Assembly: GCA_016719055.1 (NCBI GenBank)
Contig: JADKAW010000021.1
Span: 59,042-123,041 of the forward strand
Source of the DNA: Candidatus Rhodoferax mariagerensis
Lineage (GTDB): Bacteria; Pseudomonadota; Gammaproteobacteria; Burkholderiales; Burkholderiaceae_C
Reading direction: 5' to 3'
Length of the DNA stretch: 64,000 nt
Shown here: positions 53,635 through 62,692 of the stretch, piece after piece
Layout: each line of letters opens with the position of its first letter
Position numbering within the stretch: position 1 is the stretch's first letter
The notes under the pieces: generated by a model
Databases searched by the model: none
Seen by the model: only the letters and a program-made list of their open reading frames with translations
What the model was told of the DNA's origin: nothing
Position numbers and translations under genes: made by a program

Positions 53635-54699
53635 CTATTGCACGACTTGCGCCAGTTCACCGCGGGCGTATTTGGCGGCCACCACCACCAGGGTATCGCC
53701 CTTGATCTTGGCCCCCTGGCCTTCGCAACCGAACTCAAGGTAACGCTGCTTGCACAGTGCCTTGGCAGCTTCGCGAGCGGGCTTGAGCCAGTCGCGGGCG
53801 TCAAATTTGTCAGGGTTTTCAAACATGTACTTGCGCACGGCTGCCGTCATGGCCAGGCGAATGTCGGTGTCGATATTGATCTTGCGCACGCCGTACTTGA
53901 TGGCTTTTTGAATCTCCTCGACCGGCACGCCGTAGGTTTCTTTCATCTTGCCGCCGTACTGGTTGATCAGCGCCAGCGACTCTTGTGGCACGCTGCTTGA
54001 GCCATGCATGACCAGGTGGGTATTGGGCAAACGCTTGTGAATTTCCATCACGCGGTCAATCGCCAAAATATCGCCGGTGGGCTTGCGGGTGAACTTGTAG
54101 GCACCGTGGCTGGTGCCAATGGCAATGGCCAATGCGTCGAGCTGGGTGCGTTTGACAAAGTCGGCTGCCTGCTCGGGGTTGGTCAGCATTTGGTCACGCG
54201 TCATGACGGCATCGGTGCCATGGCCGTCTTCTTTATCGCCTTTCATGGTTTCCAGGCTGCCCAGGCAGCCCAGTTCGCCCTCAACCGTGACACCGGTGGC
54301 ATGCGCCAGTTCGACCACCTTGCGGGTGACTTCCACGTTGTACTCATAGCTGGCAATGGTTTTGCCGTCGCCCTCCAGGCTGCCGTCCATCATCACCGAG
54401 CTGAAGCCCAGGTTGATGGCACCCTGGCACACGGCCACATTTTGACCATGATCCTGGTGCATCACCAGCGGAATGTGCGGATAGCTCTCAATGGCGGCCT
54501 GGATCAGGTGTTTGATGAATGCTTCACCAGCGTATTTGCGGGCACCCGCACTGGCTTGCAGGATGACAGGGGAACCGACTTCGTCGGCGGCAGCCATCAC
54601 CGCCTGAACTTGTTCCAGGTTGTTGACGTTGTAAGCCGGAATGCCATAGCCGTTGGCGGCAGCGTGGTCAAGCAATTCGCGCATGGAAACAAGAGCCAT
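53635..54699 (-). CDS. fba: Fructose-bisphosphate aldolase, class II
   Basis: A zinc-dependent aldolase of glycolysis/gluconeogenesis and the Calvin cycle, 354 residues from ATG 54699, which has AAAGGA upstream. Signatures: GYGIPAYNVNNLEQVQAVMA, the metal His region VMHQDHGQNVAVCQGAI, and HGSSSVPQESLALINQYGG. A longer in-frame start exists at 54834 but has no ribosome binding site. Confidence 0.95.
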   Translation of the reverse strand: MALVSMRELLDHAAANGYGIPAYNVNNLEQVQAVMAAADEVGSPVILQASAGARKYAGEAFIKHLIQAAIESYPHIPLVMHQDHGQNVAVCQGAINLGFSSVMMDGSLEGDGKTIASYEYNVEVTRKVVELAHATGVTVEGELGCLGSLETMKGDKEDGHGTDAVMTRDQMLTNPEQAADFVKRTQLDALAIAIGTSHGAYKFTRKPTGDILAIDRVMEIHKRLPNTHLVMHGSSSVPQESLALINQYGGKMKETYGVPVEEIQKAIKYGVRKINIDTDIRLAMTAAVRKYMFENPDKFDARDWLKPAREAAKALCKQRYLEFGCEGQGAKIKGDTLVVVAAKYARGELAQVVQ

Positions 54700-54962
54700 G
54701 ATGGTGTCCTTTGGAGGTTGGTGACGACAGGGTAATTGAGCCAATTTTAGCGATTGAACCCACGCAGAACTTAATCCAACGCAAAAGCTCGTGTGAACAA
54801 GTGACTTTATCGAGCGGGTTGTTAATAAAATCAAGTAGATTTATTTAGTAGCATGAAGTTCGCGGGCAAATTCGTCCACTGCAGCAAATCCATAGGTCTG
54901 CGCGTGTTGGCACGCAACTTGATTGGCTTGCTGACTGTTTCAGCCCCAACAAGGATCCATTC

Positions 54963-56624
54963 ATGAGTGATGTTGCTTTATCAACCAGCTTGCTGGCCCT
55001 GGTGGCCGTGCTGGGGCTGTGGCTGGGCAGTTTTGAGTTCAAGGGCGTGGGCCTGGGCATTGGTGGCGTGCTGTTTGGTGGCATTTTTGTCGGGCATTTT
55101 GTGCATCAAAATGGTATCGAGCTGGATTTGCACACCTTGCATTTCGTGCAAGAGTTCGGGTTGATCCTGTTTGTGTACAGCATTGGCATCCAGGTGGGCC
55201 CGGGTTTTTTCTCGTCGCTCAGAAGCACCGGGCTTCGGCTAAACGGGTTTGCTGCGCTGCTGGTGTTGCTGGGCTGTCTGGTGGCAGCGGGTCTGCACAA
55301 AATGCTGGGTGTGCCCTTGCCCGTGGTGTTGGGTATCTTTTCGGGTGCGGTCACCAACACGCCGTCATTGGGTGCCGGGCAGCAAATTTTGACGGAGCTG
55401 GGCACTTCGGCGCAAAGCGTTTCCAGCATGGGCATGGCCTATGCCATGGCGTATCCATTTGGCATTTGCGGTATTTTGATGTCGATGTGGCTGCTGCGGC
55501 TGTTTTTCCAGATCAATGTGAACAGCGAAGCGCAAGCATTTGATGAGCAGGTCGGGCTGTCACGCGCCAACCTGACCACCATGAATGTGGCACTGCGCAA
55601 CACCAATCTGAATGCCCTGGCGCTCAAAGACGTGCCCATGCTGTCCGAGGGCAAAGTGATCTGTTCTCGCCTCAAGCGTGGTGACACTTTAAGCGTGCCC
55701 CACCCACAAACCACCTTGCAGGTGGATGACGTGCTCCACCTGGTGGGTGACCGCGAGGCATTGCGCAATGTGCAATTGGTGGTGGGCGAGGAAGTGGACG
55801 TCTCGCTGTCGACCCATGGCACGAACCTGCGCGTGGAGCGGGTGGTGGTGACCAATGTGAAAGTGATCGGCAAGAGCCTGTCAGAGCTGGCATTGATGCA
55901 AACCTACGACGTGGTGATTTCGCGCCTGAACCGTGCCGGCGTGCAATTGGTACCCAAGCCCAGCACCACCCTGCAGTTTGGCGACATCCTGAACCTGGTC
56001 GGCATGCCTGATGCCATTGATGTGGTGGCTGGCATGATGGGCAACGCCCAACACAAGCTGCAGCAGGTGCACATGCTTCCGGTGTTTATCGGCATTGGAC
56101 TGGGGGTGCTGCTGGGTTCGATTCCGTTTTATCTGCCGGGAATTCCGGCGGCGCTCAAGCTCGGGCTGGCGGGTGGGCCGCTGGTGGTGGCGCTGATCGT
56201 GTCGCGCATCGGCAGCATCGGCACGCTGCATTGGTTTATGCCGTCCAGCGCCAATCTGGCACTGCGAGAGCTGGGCATTGTGTTGTTTCTGGCGGTGGTT
56301 GGCCTGAAGTCTGGCGGACAGTTTCTAGACACCCTGCTGCAAGGCCCGGGTGCCAGCTGGCTGCTGTACGGTGCCCTGATCACCTTGCTGCCCTTGCTGA
56401 TTGTCGGGTTTCTGGCGCGGATGTTTGGGCATCTCAACTACCTGAGTTTGTGCGGTTTGCTGGCCGGCTCCATGACCGACCCGCCAGCGCTGGCTTTTGC
56501 CAATGCCATGCACCCGACCAGTGGAGCCGCAGCGCTGTCGTATGTGACGGTTTACCCGCTGGTGATGTTTTTGCGCATCATCGCGCCCCAGCTGCTGGCC
56601 TTGATGCTGTGGGTGCCCGGCTGA
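54963..56624 (+). CDS. AspT/YidE-family antiporter
   Basis: A 553-residue membrane protein with two blocks of five or six helices flanking two central TrkA_C (RCK_C) domains (GKVICSRLKRGDTLSVPHPQ and NVKVIGKSLSELALMQTYDV). The motifs GLILFVYSIGIQVGPGFFSS, AVTNTPSLGAGQQIL and GIVLFLAVVGLKSGGQFLDT repeat between halves, as in aspartate-alanine exchangers. The substrate is not determined. Confidence 0.88.
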   Translation: MSDVALSTSLLALVAVLGLWLGSFEFKGVGLGIGGVLFGGIFVGHFVHQNGIELDLHTLHFVQEFGLILFVYSIGIQVGPGFFSSLRSTGLRLNGFAALLVLLGCLVAAGLHKMLGVPLPVVLGIFSGAVTNTPSLGAGQQILTELGTSAQSVSSMGMAYAMAYPFGICGILMSMWLLRLFFQINVNSEAQAFDEQVGLSRANLTTMNVALRNTNLNALALKDVPMLSEGKVICSRLKRGDTLSVPHPQTTLQVDDVLHLVGDREALRNVQLVVGEEVDVSLSTHGTNLRVERVVVTNVKVIGKSLSELALMQTYDVVISRLNRAGVQLVPKPSTTLQFGDILNLVGMPDAIDVVAGMMGNAQHKLQQVHMLPVFIGIGLGVLLGSIPFYLPGIPAALKLGLAGGPLVVALIVSRIGSIGTLHWFMPSSANLALRELGIVLFLAVVGLKSGGQFLDTLLQGPGASWLLYGALITLLPLLIVGFLARMFGHLNYLSLCGLLAGSMTDPPALAFANAMHPTSGAAALSYVTVYPLVMFLRIIAPQLLALMLWVPG

Positions 56625-56642
56625 CGCATCCCGCGTGTGGGC

Positions 56643-57131
56643 TCAGGGGTGCTTGGCCAGATACCTGTCCAGCGCTGCCCGGGTCTGCTTGCGCATCTGC
56701 TTCTGAAAAAACGGTGTCCAGCCCAAAATCACACCACCCAGGCCCAGCGCCTGGCGTGACCAGCGCCAGAAGTCAAAGTGGTCGCGCTGGGTCGCAATCA
56801 GCCCCTCTGGTGTGAAGGTAAAGTCCGAATCGATGATGTTATGCACCTTGCGCCGGGTGGCGCTGAACTGGTAATGCGCCTCCCACATAGCGCGGCCACG
56901 GTTGTCATCGGCCGAAATTTCGCGAAACTCCAACCGCCAGTCCTGGCGGCCATTGCCCAGGGCGGCCGCGCACAGCATGTGCCACATGCCAGCCACCTCC
57001 CGCTGCCCTTGCAGCGAAAAACCGGGGTCGTTAAAGACTGCGTCGGGGGCGTAACAAGCACCCATGGTTGATGCGTCCAGGTTGGCAAAGGCGGTGTAAA
57101 AGCGGGTGAGCGTCTGTTCGTTGGCGTGCAT
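56643..57131 (-). CDS. SnoaL-like (NTF2-fold) protein
   Basis: A 162-residue protein, start HANEQTLTRFYTAFANLDAS, then MGACYAPDAVFNDPGFSLQG, MWEAHYQFSATRRKVHNIID and DHFDFWRWSRQALGLGGVIL. This is the SnoaL-like fold of ketosteroid-isomerase-type proteins; role unknown. It is convergent with the antiporter gene. Confidence 0.8.
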   Translation of the reverse strand: MHANEQTLTRFYTAFANLDASTMGACYAPDAVFNDPGFSLQGQREVAGMWHMLCAAALGNGRQDWRLEFREISADDNRGRAMWEAHYQFSATRRKVHNIIDSDFTFTPEGLIATQRDHFDFWRWSRQALGLGGVILGWTPFFQKQMRKQTRAALDRYLAKHP

Positions 57132-57226
57132 GGGGTTCTCGGTTAGCCGGCCCGGTCGGTGGATGCGAGGAGGGCCTGATGCACGAAATCATAAACGCAG
57201 CGCGTGCGCGCCGGCAACAGCCGCAG

Positions 57227-57952
57227 TCACACCAGCCGAAACACCAGCGGAATCAGCAGCGCCGCCAACAGCACCTGCAGCCCCAGCGCCAGCCCGGCAT
57301 AAGCCCCGGCATCGGCATCGAGCTGCAAGGCGCGAGCTGCGCCAATGCCGTGCGCGGCGGTGCCCAGTGCAAACCCATGAGCAATCCAGCCGGCCCGCTG
57401 GGTGCCCACGCCGAGCCAGCCAAACAGCACCTTGGCGCTGAGCGCACCCACCATGCCTGTGACCACGGCAAACACCGCTGCCAGCGCCGGAATGCCGCCA
57501 ATCTTGTCGGCAATGCCCATCGCCACCGGCGCCGTCACAGACTTGGGTGCCAGCGACAGCACCACGTCATGCGGCAAACCCACCAGCCAGCCCAGTGCCA
57601 ATGCCGAGCCACTGGCCGCAGCGCCGCCCAAAACCGCCGCCACCAGCAGCACCCGCCAGCGCTGGCGCAGCTCGGCCCGACGCTGCCACAGCGGCCAACC
57701 CAGTGCCACCACGGCTGGGCCCAGCAAAAAATGAATGAACTGCGCGCCAGCAAAATAGGTCGGGTAGTCCACCCGCGTGGCGGTCAGCATGCCGGCAATG
57801 AACACCACCGACCATAGCACCGGGTTGGCCCACGCCGCCTGGTCCAGCCGGGCGTAAGCCGCCTGCGCCAGCGCATACACCACCAGCGTCGCTGTCAGAC
57901 CAAATAGCGGGGTGGCCGACAGATAAATCCACAGCTCGACAAACTTAGGCAT
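57227..57952 (-). CDS. lrgB: LrgB family protein
   Basis: A 241-residue membrane protein of the CidB/LrgB family. Its signatures LGPAVVALGWPLWQRRAELR, LAPKSVTAPVAMGIADKIGG and HGFALGTAAHGIGAARALQL are characteristic. The ATG at 57952 overlaps the lrgA stop by eight bases. Members pair with LrgA and have been linked to murein hydrolase control or small-acid export. Confidence 0.9.
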   Translation of the reverse strand: MPKFVELWIYLSATPLFGLTATLVVYALAQAAYARLDQAAWANPVLWSVVFIAGMLTATRVDYPTYFAGAQFIHFLLGPAVVALGWPLWQRRAELRQRWRVLLVAAVLGGAAASGSALALGWLVGLPHDVVLSLAPKSVTAPVAMGIADKIGGIPALAAVFAVVTGMVGALSAKVLFGWLGVGTQRAGWIAHGFALGTAAHGIGAARALQLDADAGAYAGLALGLQVLLAALLIPLVFRLV

Positions 57953-58292
57953 CAGGCACCTTGTTGAAATACTTGAGCACCAGCGCGGTGGCTGCCAGCC
58001 CGATCCAGGTTGACAGCACCACCACAGCCAGCATGCGCACGCCATACTGCCCCAGCAGATCCAGGTGCGTCATCACGCCCACGCCCACCGGTACAAACAA
58101 CAAGGACAGGTGCGACAGCAAAAAGCTGGCACAGGCGGCCACCGGCTCGCGCACCATTGGCAGCTGCAACGCCAGCAGCAACAGCAGCATGCCAATCACC
58201 GGCCCTGGAAACGGCAGCGCCAATCCGCGCGACAGCAGCTCACCCAAGGATTGCATGGCCAAAAGCCACGCTAGCCCCCGTATTCCTTGCAT
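57945..58292 (-). CDS. lrgA: CidA/LrgA family protein
   Basis: A 115-residue protein with four hydrophobic segments; LALPFPGPVIGMLLLLLALQ and SLLFVPVGVGVMTHLDLL are typical of the holin-like CidA/LrgA family. The first codons (MQGIRGLAWLLA) lie in bases 58262-58312, which match the dispersed 50-bp repeat, so its N-terminus is partly encoded by a repeat. Confidence 0.88.
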   Translation of the reverse strand: MQGIRGLAWLLAMQSLGELLSRGLALPFPGPVIGMLLLLLALQLPMVREPVAACASFLLSHLSLLFVPVGVGVMTHLDLLGQYGVRMLAVVVLSTWIGLAATALVLKYFNKVPDA

Positions 58293-58301
58293 AGTGCGCT
58301 A

Positions 58302-59804
58302 TTAAAAACGGGGTAAGTCGGGGTGCTTGAGCTGCCCACCGCGCACCAGCATCTTGCCGTATTCGGCACAGCGCTGCAGCGTCGGGATGACCTTGCCGGG
58401 GTTGAGTAGGCCCTGGGGGTCAAATGCACGTTTCAGGCCAAACATCTGCTCGTTTTCAGCCGCGCTGAACTGCACACACATGCTGTTGAGCTTCTCGATG
58501 CCCACACCATGCTCGCCGGTCACGGTGCCGCCCATGGCCACGCTGGTTTCCAGAATCTCGGCACCAAACAGCTCGCAGCGGTGTAACTGGTCGGCGTCGT
58601 TGGCATCAAACAAAATCAGCGGGTGCAGGTTGCCGTCACCGGCGTGAAACACGTTGGCACAGCGCAAACCGTACTTCTTTTCCATTTCGGCAATGGCCAG
58701 CAGCAGGTCGGCCAGGCGTTTGCGCGGGATGGTGCTGTCCATGCACATGTAGTCGGGGCTGATGCGTCCACTGGCCGGAAAGGCGTTTTTGCGACCGCTC
58801 CAGAAACGCAGGCGCTCGGCCTCGTCGCGGCTTACGGCAATGGCAGTGGCACCACACGCGCGCAGCACATCGCTCATGCGGCCAATTTCTTCCTCAACTT
58901 CTTCAGGCGTGCCGTCACTCTCGCACAGCAAAATTGCCTCGGCGTTCAGGTCGTAGCCGGCGTGCACATAGTCTTCTACCGCGGCGGTCATGGGTTTGTC
59001 CATCATTTCCAGCCCGGCCGGAATGATGCCTGCGGCAATCACGCTGGCCACGGCGTCGCCCGCCTTGCGCATGTCATCGAAGCTGGCCATGATGCAGCGC
59101 GCCAGCTGCGGTTTGGGCACCAGCTTGACCGTGACCTCGGTGGTCACCGCCAGCATGCCCTCGCTGCCAATCACCACGCCCAGCAGGTCCAGCCCCGGTG
59201 TGTCGAGCGCATCTGACCCCAGCGTGACGGCCAGGCCCTCCATGGTGAATCCTTTTACCTTGACGATGTTGTGCAGCGTCAAACCATATTTGAGGCAGTG
59301 CACACCGCCCGAGTTTTCGGCCACATTGCCACCAATGGTGCAGGCAATCTGGCTGCTGGGGTCGGGTGCGTAATACAGGCCAAATGGCGCAGCCGCCTCA
59401 CTGATGGCCAGGTTGCGCACACCGCACTGAACCGTGGCGGTGCGCGACACGGTATCCACGCGAATGATCTGGTTGAACTTGGCCAGCGACAGCGTCACGC
59501 CCAAAGCGTGTGGCAGCGCCCCACCCGACAAACCAGTGCCGGCACCGCGCGCCACCACTGGCACACCCAGCCGGTGGCAGGTGCGCAGCACGGCCTGCAC
59601 CTGGGCTTCCGTTTCTGGCAAGGCCACCACCAGCGGGCGCTGGCGGTAGGCGGTCAGGCCGTCGCATTCATAGGGCGTGGTGTCTTCGCTGTGCCACAGC
59701 AGCGCGTGTGATGGCAAATGTGCCTGCAGCCCTTTGACGACCTGCGCTTGCCGCTCTGATCTTTGTAGCTTTTGGGATTCAGGGGTGGCGGTGCTGGCGT
59801 TCAT
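58302..59804 (-). CDS. glcD: FAD-linked oxidase (GlcD-like)
   Basis: A 500-residue flavoprotein of the FAD_binding_4 family (glycolate oxidase subunit GlcD / D-lactate dehydrogenase). The PP-loop is VPVVARGAGTGLSGGALPHA; IGGNVAENSGGVHCLKYGLT and the C-terminal HAGDGNLHPLILFDAN and TGEHGVGIEKL are characteristic. No GlcE or GlcF gene is adjacent, so the exact substrate (glycolate or another 2-hydroxy acid) is uncertain. The next gene, lrgA, follows after nine bases. Confidence 0.85.
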   Translation of the reverse strand: MNASTATPESQKLQRSERQAQVVKGLQAHLPSHALLWHSEDTTPYECDGLTAYRQRPLVVALPETEAQVQAVLRTCHRLGVPVVARGAGTGLSGGALPHALGVTLSLAKFNQIIRVDTVSRTATVQCGVRNLAISEAAAPFGLYYAPDPSSQIACTIGGNVAENSGGVHCLKYGLTLHNIVKVKGFTMEGLAVTLGSDALDTPGLDLLGVVIGSEGMLAVTTEVTVKLVPKPQLARCIMASFDDMRKAGDAVASVIAAGIIPAGLEMMDKPMTAAVEDYVHAGYDLNAEAILLCESDGTPEEVEEEIGRMSDVLRACGATAIAVSRDEAERLRFWSGRKNAFPASGRISPDYMCMDSTIPRKRLADLLLAIAEMEKKYGLRCANVFHAGDGNLHPLILFDANDADQLHRCELFGAEILETSVAMGGTVTGEHGVGIEKLNSMCVQFSAAENEQMFGLKRAFDPQGLLNPGKVIPTLQRCAEYGKMLVRGGQLKHPDLPRF

Positions 59805-59875
59805 GTCAATTCCTTGGTACTGTTGCTGTCAGGGTATCAACTCTAATGCTTGTCTGCTATGCGGCGCGTGAGCAA

Positions 59876-60230
59876 TTTTGATAAGTCTGTTGAAAAACGG
59901 TTATGCAACACCGACCCGTTGCCCAATCGCAGGCACCTGCGCACCACGCCCGCGCGACCATGCCAGAGCCAGCTGCGGTCCAGCAACGCCTGGGCAAAAC
60001 GCACAAACTCGCGCCGCGGCAGGGTTTGAACTTCGCATCTGACAAAGTGCTAAAACACAGACGCAGGTTGATCTGCGCCACGCGCGCTGCCAGCAGCTGC
60101 ATGCGCAGGGCAGCCACCAGTGAACGCGGTACCATCTCAAAGTGCTGGCAGTGCGGGCAATTGCGGTGGCCACACCAGGCCTGGTCTGTCGGTCCGCGGT
60201 ACATTTTTACCAGCCCGGGCCTGGCGTCCT
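59876..60230 (-). pseudogene. Coding-like remnant with CGHRNCPHCQ motif
   Basis: A minus-strand frame contains DQAWCGHRNCPHCQHFEM, similar to the zinc-binding start of IS91-type transposases, then VPRSLVAALRMQLLAARVAQ. Other frames read LPRREFVRFAQALLDRSW. No frame matches a family over more than about 20 residues, so this is at best an old IS91-like scrap. It occupies most of the gap between glcD and the cassette region. Confidence 0.25.
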
Positions 60231-60239
60231 GCCGTCGTC

Positions 60240-60263
60240 GCCCGCTTAGCTCGAACGTTAGGA
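60240..60263 (+). other. Right half of an attC-like recombination site
   Basis: CGCTTAGC (about 60243-60250), a six-base spacer TCGAAC and GTTAGGA (60257-60263) follow the order L'-spacer-R' of integron attC sites. The left half (R'' and L'') was not found upstream, so the site is truncated or its loop is long. It would mark the start of the DUF1801 cassette. Confidence 0.5.
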
Positions 60264-60275
60264 TGCACAAAACAC

Positions 60276-60626
60276 ATGATGACTTTCACTTCCCACGAAG
60301 CGTATTTTGCGCTTCTGTCGCCGGACAAACGCGATTTGCTCCGGTCCATTCAGGCAGAGGTTGAGGCAAATGTGCCTGGCGCCTTGCAATGCGTAAGCTA
60401 CAAGATGCCTGCCTTCAAGCAGGAGCGCGTGTTCTTTTATTTCGCTGTGTTCAAGAAGCACATTGGCATCTATCCGCCTGTCACGCAGGACGTCGATCTC
60501 ATTCAAGAGCTCGCGCCATATCGTGGCGAGAAGGGGAACCTGTCTTTCCCTCTTGCTGAGCCATTACCAATCGAACTGATTGGACGAGTTGCTCTGGCGT
60601 TGTCTCGTGAGTACGCTCGCAAGTGA
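60276..60626 (+). CDS. DUF1801 domain protein in a gene cassette
   Basis: A 116-residue protein with the YdhG/DUF1801 pattern: FALLSPDKRDLLRSIQAEVE, ALQCVSYKMPAFKQERVFFY, FKKHIGIYPPVTQDVD and APYRGEKGNLSFPLAEPLPI. The fold is related to frataxin-like small proteins; function unknown. ATG 60276 and 60279 are both possible. It lies between the half site at 60240-60263 and attC 60643, so it is the single gene of a roughly 466-bp cassette. Confidence 0.8.
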   Translation: MMTFTSHEAYFALLSPDKRDLLRSIQAEVEANVPGALQCVSYKMPAFKQERVFFYFAVFKKHIGIYPPVTQDVDLIQELAPYRGEKGNLSFPLAEPLPIELIGRVALALSREYARK

Positions 60627-60642
60627 TGGGGCGTTGCGTGCT

Positions 60643-60724
60643 GCCCAACCCGGCGCTCAACCTCGCTCCCTTCGGTCGCTGGACGCTGCGCGATAAAGCC
60701 GCGCAGCGCCGGTTAGTTCGACGT
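60643..60724 (+). other. attC site 1 (interrupted by the group II intron)
   Basis: Order: R'' GCCCAAC (60643-60649), spacer CCGGC, L'' GCTCAACC with one unpaired C, a structured centre with the perfect stem GCTGCGCG/CGCGCAGC, L' ending GGTTAG, spacer TTCGAC, then GT (60723-60724). The last five bases of the R' core, TAAAT, lie after the intron at 62627-62631; joined they give GTTAAAT, which fits GTTRRRY. The spacings (5 and 6 bases) match those of known attC sites. Confidence 0.75.
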
Positions 60725-62626
60725 GTGTGCCGTGCATGGCACGAATCCAGCCGGGTGAAAGTCCCGGTGCCAGGCTTGTAGAGCCGAAGGCTAGCCAAAG
60801 GGCAAGTGCGTCGTCGCGAGGCGGGGTGCAGAGGAAGCCCAAGGCGAAATCGCAGGGCGATGAACAAAAACCGGATATGAGGCGTGATGCATTCGGGACG
60901 AGCGGGCACGTGACCGCGAAGTCCTCTATCTACAAGTGGGTGGCAACACCGACAAGGGTGCATTTTGTAAATCCGGCGTCTATGCGAGGAAGGATTTGTG
61001 TCTTACCACGGGAGATCTGCCATGTGTCGTGACCGCGCAAGCGGCAAACGACTGAGAACCGGGGAACCGGTTTCGAGCGCATGGCAGAAGTCAGCAAAAG
61101 GCATAGTAGGTGCGGCCCGCACCGAAGGCACCGAGCCTTGAACGATGAGGAATTGGTGTGAAGAGAGATGGGACAGCATCTGACAAGCACAACGCGGCTT
61201 ACGCTGCGGTGCCACCGACGCAATCCGACAGGCCCGCGTCAGTGGATGAACCCATCGCTGGAGAACACCAGTCCACCCCATCATTGGAAATCTCGACCCT
61301 GATGACCGAGGTTCTGCACAAAGAGAACCTCAAACGGGCCTTGGAACGGGTCAAGCGCAACAAAGGCGCGCCAGGCATAGACGGCATGACTGTCGATGAA
61401 CTTGGTGCCCACCTCAAAGCGAACTGGCCCAGCATACGCGCGCAACTGGTGGCAGGCTCTTATCAGCCCAAGCCAGTCAAGCGCGTGGAAATCCCAAAGC
61501 CAGACGGAAGAAAACGCCTGCTCGGCATCCCCACCGTGGTGGACCGGTTCATCCAGCAAGCTGTAGCCCAAGTGGTGCAGCAACACTGGGAGCCGCACTT
61601 CCACCCCAACAGCTACGGCTTTCGGCCAGGACGCAATGCTCATCAAGCAGTGCGCTACGCCCAAGCCACCATCCGACAAGGATTCGGCTGGGTGGTGGAC
61701 ATTGATCTGGAGGCGTTCTTTGACCGCGTCAACCACGACCGCCTGATGGTGCGCGTGCGCGAGCACGTGGATGCACCCGATGTACTCAAACTCATCAACC
61801 GCTTTCTCAAAGGCGGTGTGCAGGTGGATGGCCAAACCCAAGCCACGATACAAGGGGTGCCGCAAGGCGGCCCTTTGTCGCCGGTGTTGGCCAACGTGGT
61901 GCTGGACGAACTGGACTGGGTGCTGGAGCGCCGAGGTCACCGCTTTGCCCGCTATGCCGATGACTGCAATATCTTTGTCAAAAGCCAATGCGCGGGTGAG
62001 CGGGTCATGCACAACGTAACGCGCTATCTGCGCGATTCACTGCGGCTCACAGTGAACGCCCAAAAGAGCGCCGTAGACAGACCCCGAAACCGCAAGTTTC
62101 TGGGCTTTACCGTCAGCCGAAATGGTGCCAGGATCAAAGTGGCCGACAAGGCCATCGAGAAACTCAAAAACACCATCCGCGAGCTGACCCGTCGCACACG
62201 TGGTCACCGTTTGATAGACATCGTGCAAGAGTTAAAGACCGCCCTGACCGGGTGGAAAGCGTACTTCGGAATAGCCGAAGTGTTGAGCCCTCTGCGCGAA
62301 ATCGACAAATGGGTGCGACGCCGGTTACGATGCTACTTATGGAAACAATGGGGCAGCGCGGGATACCGCGAGCTAAGGAAACGCGGGGTCACTGTGCGCG
62401 AGGCTTGGAACACAAGCAAGAGCGCGCATGGGCCATGGCGCCTGAGCAAAACGCCAGCATTGAGTCTGGCACTGCCTGTAAAGTTGTTTCGTCAAATGGG
62501 GTTGCCCGAATTGGCTCCGGCCAAGGCAGCATGAGATCAACAAAGTGTCAAGGAACCGCCGGATACGTGACCCGTATGTCCGGTGGTGTGAGAGGGAGGG
62601 GCCGTGAGGCTTCTTCCTATCTCGAT
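60725..62626 (+). mobile_element. Group II intron
   Basis: About 1.9 kb. The 5' end GTGTGCC fits the GUGYG consensus and starts a stem (GTGCC/GGCAC). The middle carries the reverse transcriptase/maturase gene. Near the 3' end a domain V-like hairpin is present (about 62553-62584, CCGCCGGATACG paired with CGTATGTCCGGTGG), followed by a domain VI-like stem (GGGAGGGGCC/GGCTTCTTCC) and CTCGAT as the likely last bases. The boundaries are set by restoring an intact attC core across the junction. The structural class was not determined. Confidence 0.85.
61158..62534 (+). CDS. ltrA: Group II intron reverse transcriptase/maturase
   Basis: A 458-residue protein from GTG 61158. The RT core has NKGAPGIDGMTVDELGAHLK, RPLLIGIPT-like RKRLLGIPTVVDRFIQQA, the NSYGFRPGRNAHQAVRYA block, DIDLEAFFDRVNHDRLM, GVPQGGPLSPVLANVVLDEL and the catalytic YADD (266-269). 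The maturase domain X follows (RGHRLIDIVQELKTALTGWK and YFGIAEVLSPLREIDKWVRR). No HNH endonuclease domain follows, so target cleavage would depend on structured or replicating DNA, as is known for endonuclease-lacking introns. Confidence 0.95.
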   Translation: MKRDGTASDKHNAAYAAVPPTQSDRPASVDEPIAGEHQSTPSLEISTLMTEVLHKENLKRALERVKRNKGAPGIDGMTVDELGAHLKANWPSIRAQLVAGSYQPKPVKRVEIPKPDGRKRLLGIPTVVDRFIQQAVAQVVQQHWEPHFHPNSYGFRPGRNAHQAVRYAQATIRQGFGWVVDIDLEAFFDRVNHDRLMVRVREHVDAPDVLKLINRFLKGGVQVDGQTQATIQGVPQGGPLSPVLANVVLDELDWVLERRGHRFARYADDCNIFVKSQCAGERVMHNVTRYLRDSLRLTVNAQKSAVDRPRNRKFLGFTVSRNGARIKVADKAIEKLKNTIRELTRRTRGHRLIDIVQELKTALTGWKAYFGIAEVLSPLREIDKWVRRRLRCYLWKQWGSAGYRELRKRGVTVREAWNTSKSAHGPWRLSKTPALSLALPVKLFRQMGLPELAPAKAA

Positions 62627-62692
62627 TAAATTTCACGCAAATTGCTTGAATCCAGCATCGCCTAATTATCTCAAAGGTGCTATATTTCTTGC

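Noticed and set aside
59857..60270. Real minus-strand gene of 137 residues
   Set aside because: Only the short CGHRNCPHCQ motif is suggestive; composition is Arg/Cys-rich, no ribosome binding site, and it covers the attC-like end.
60627..61157. Separate small genes between DUF1801 and the RT
   Set aside because: This DNA is attC 1 and the structured 5' part of the group II intron RNA; open frames there are incidental.
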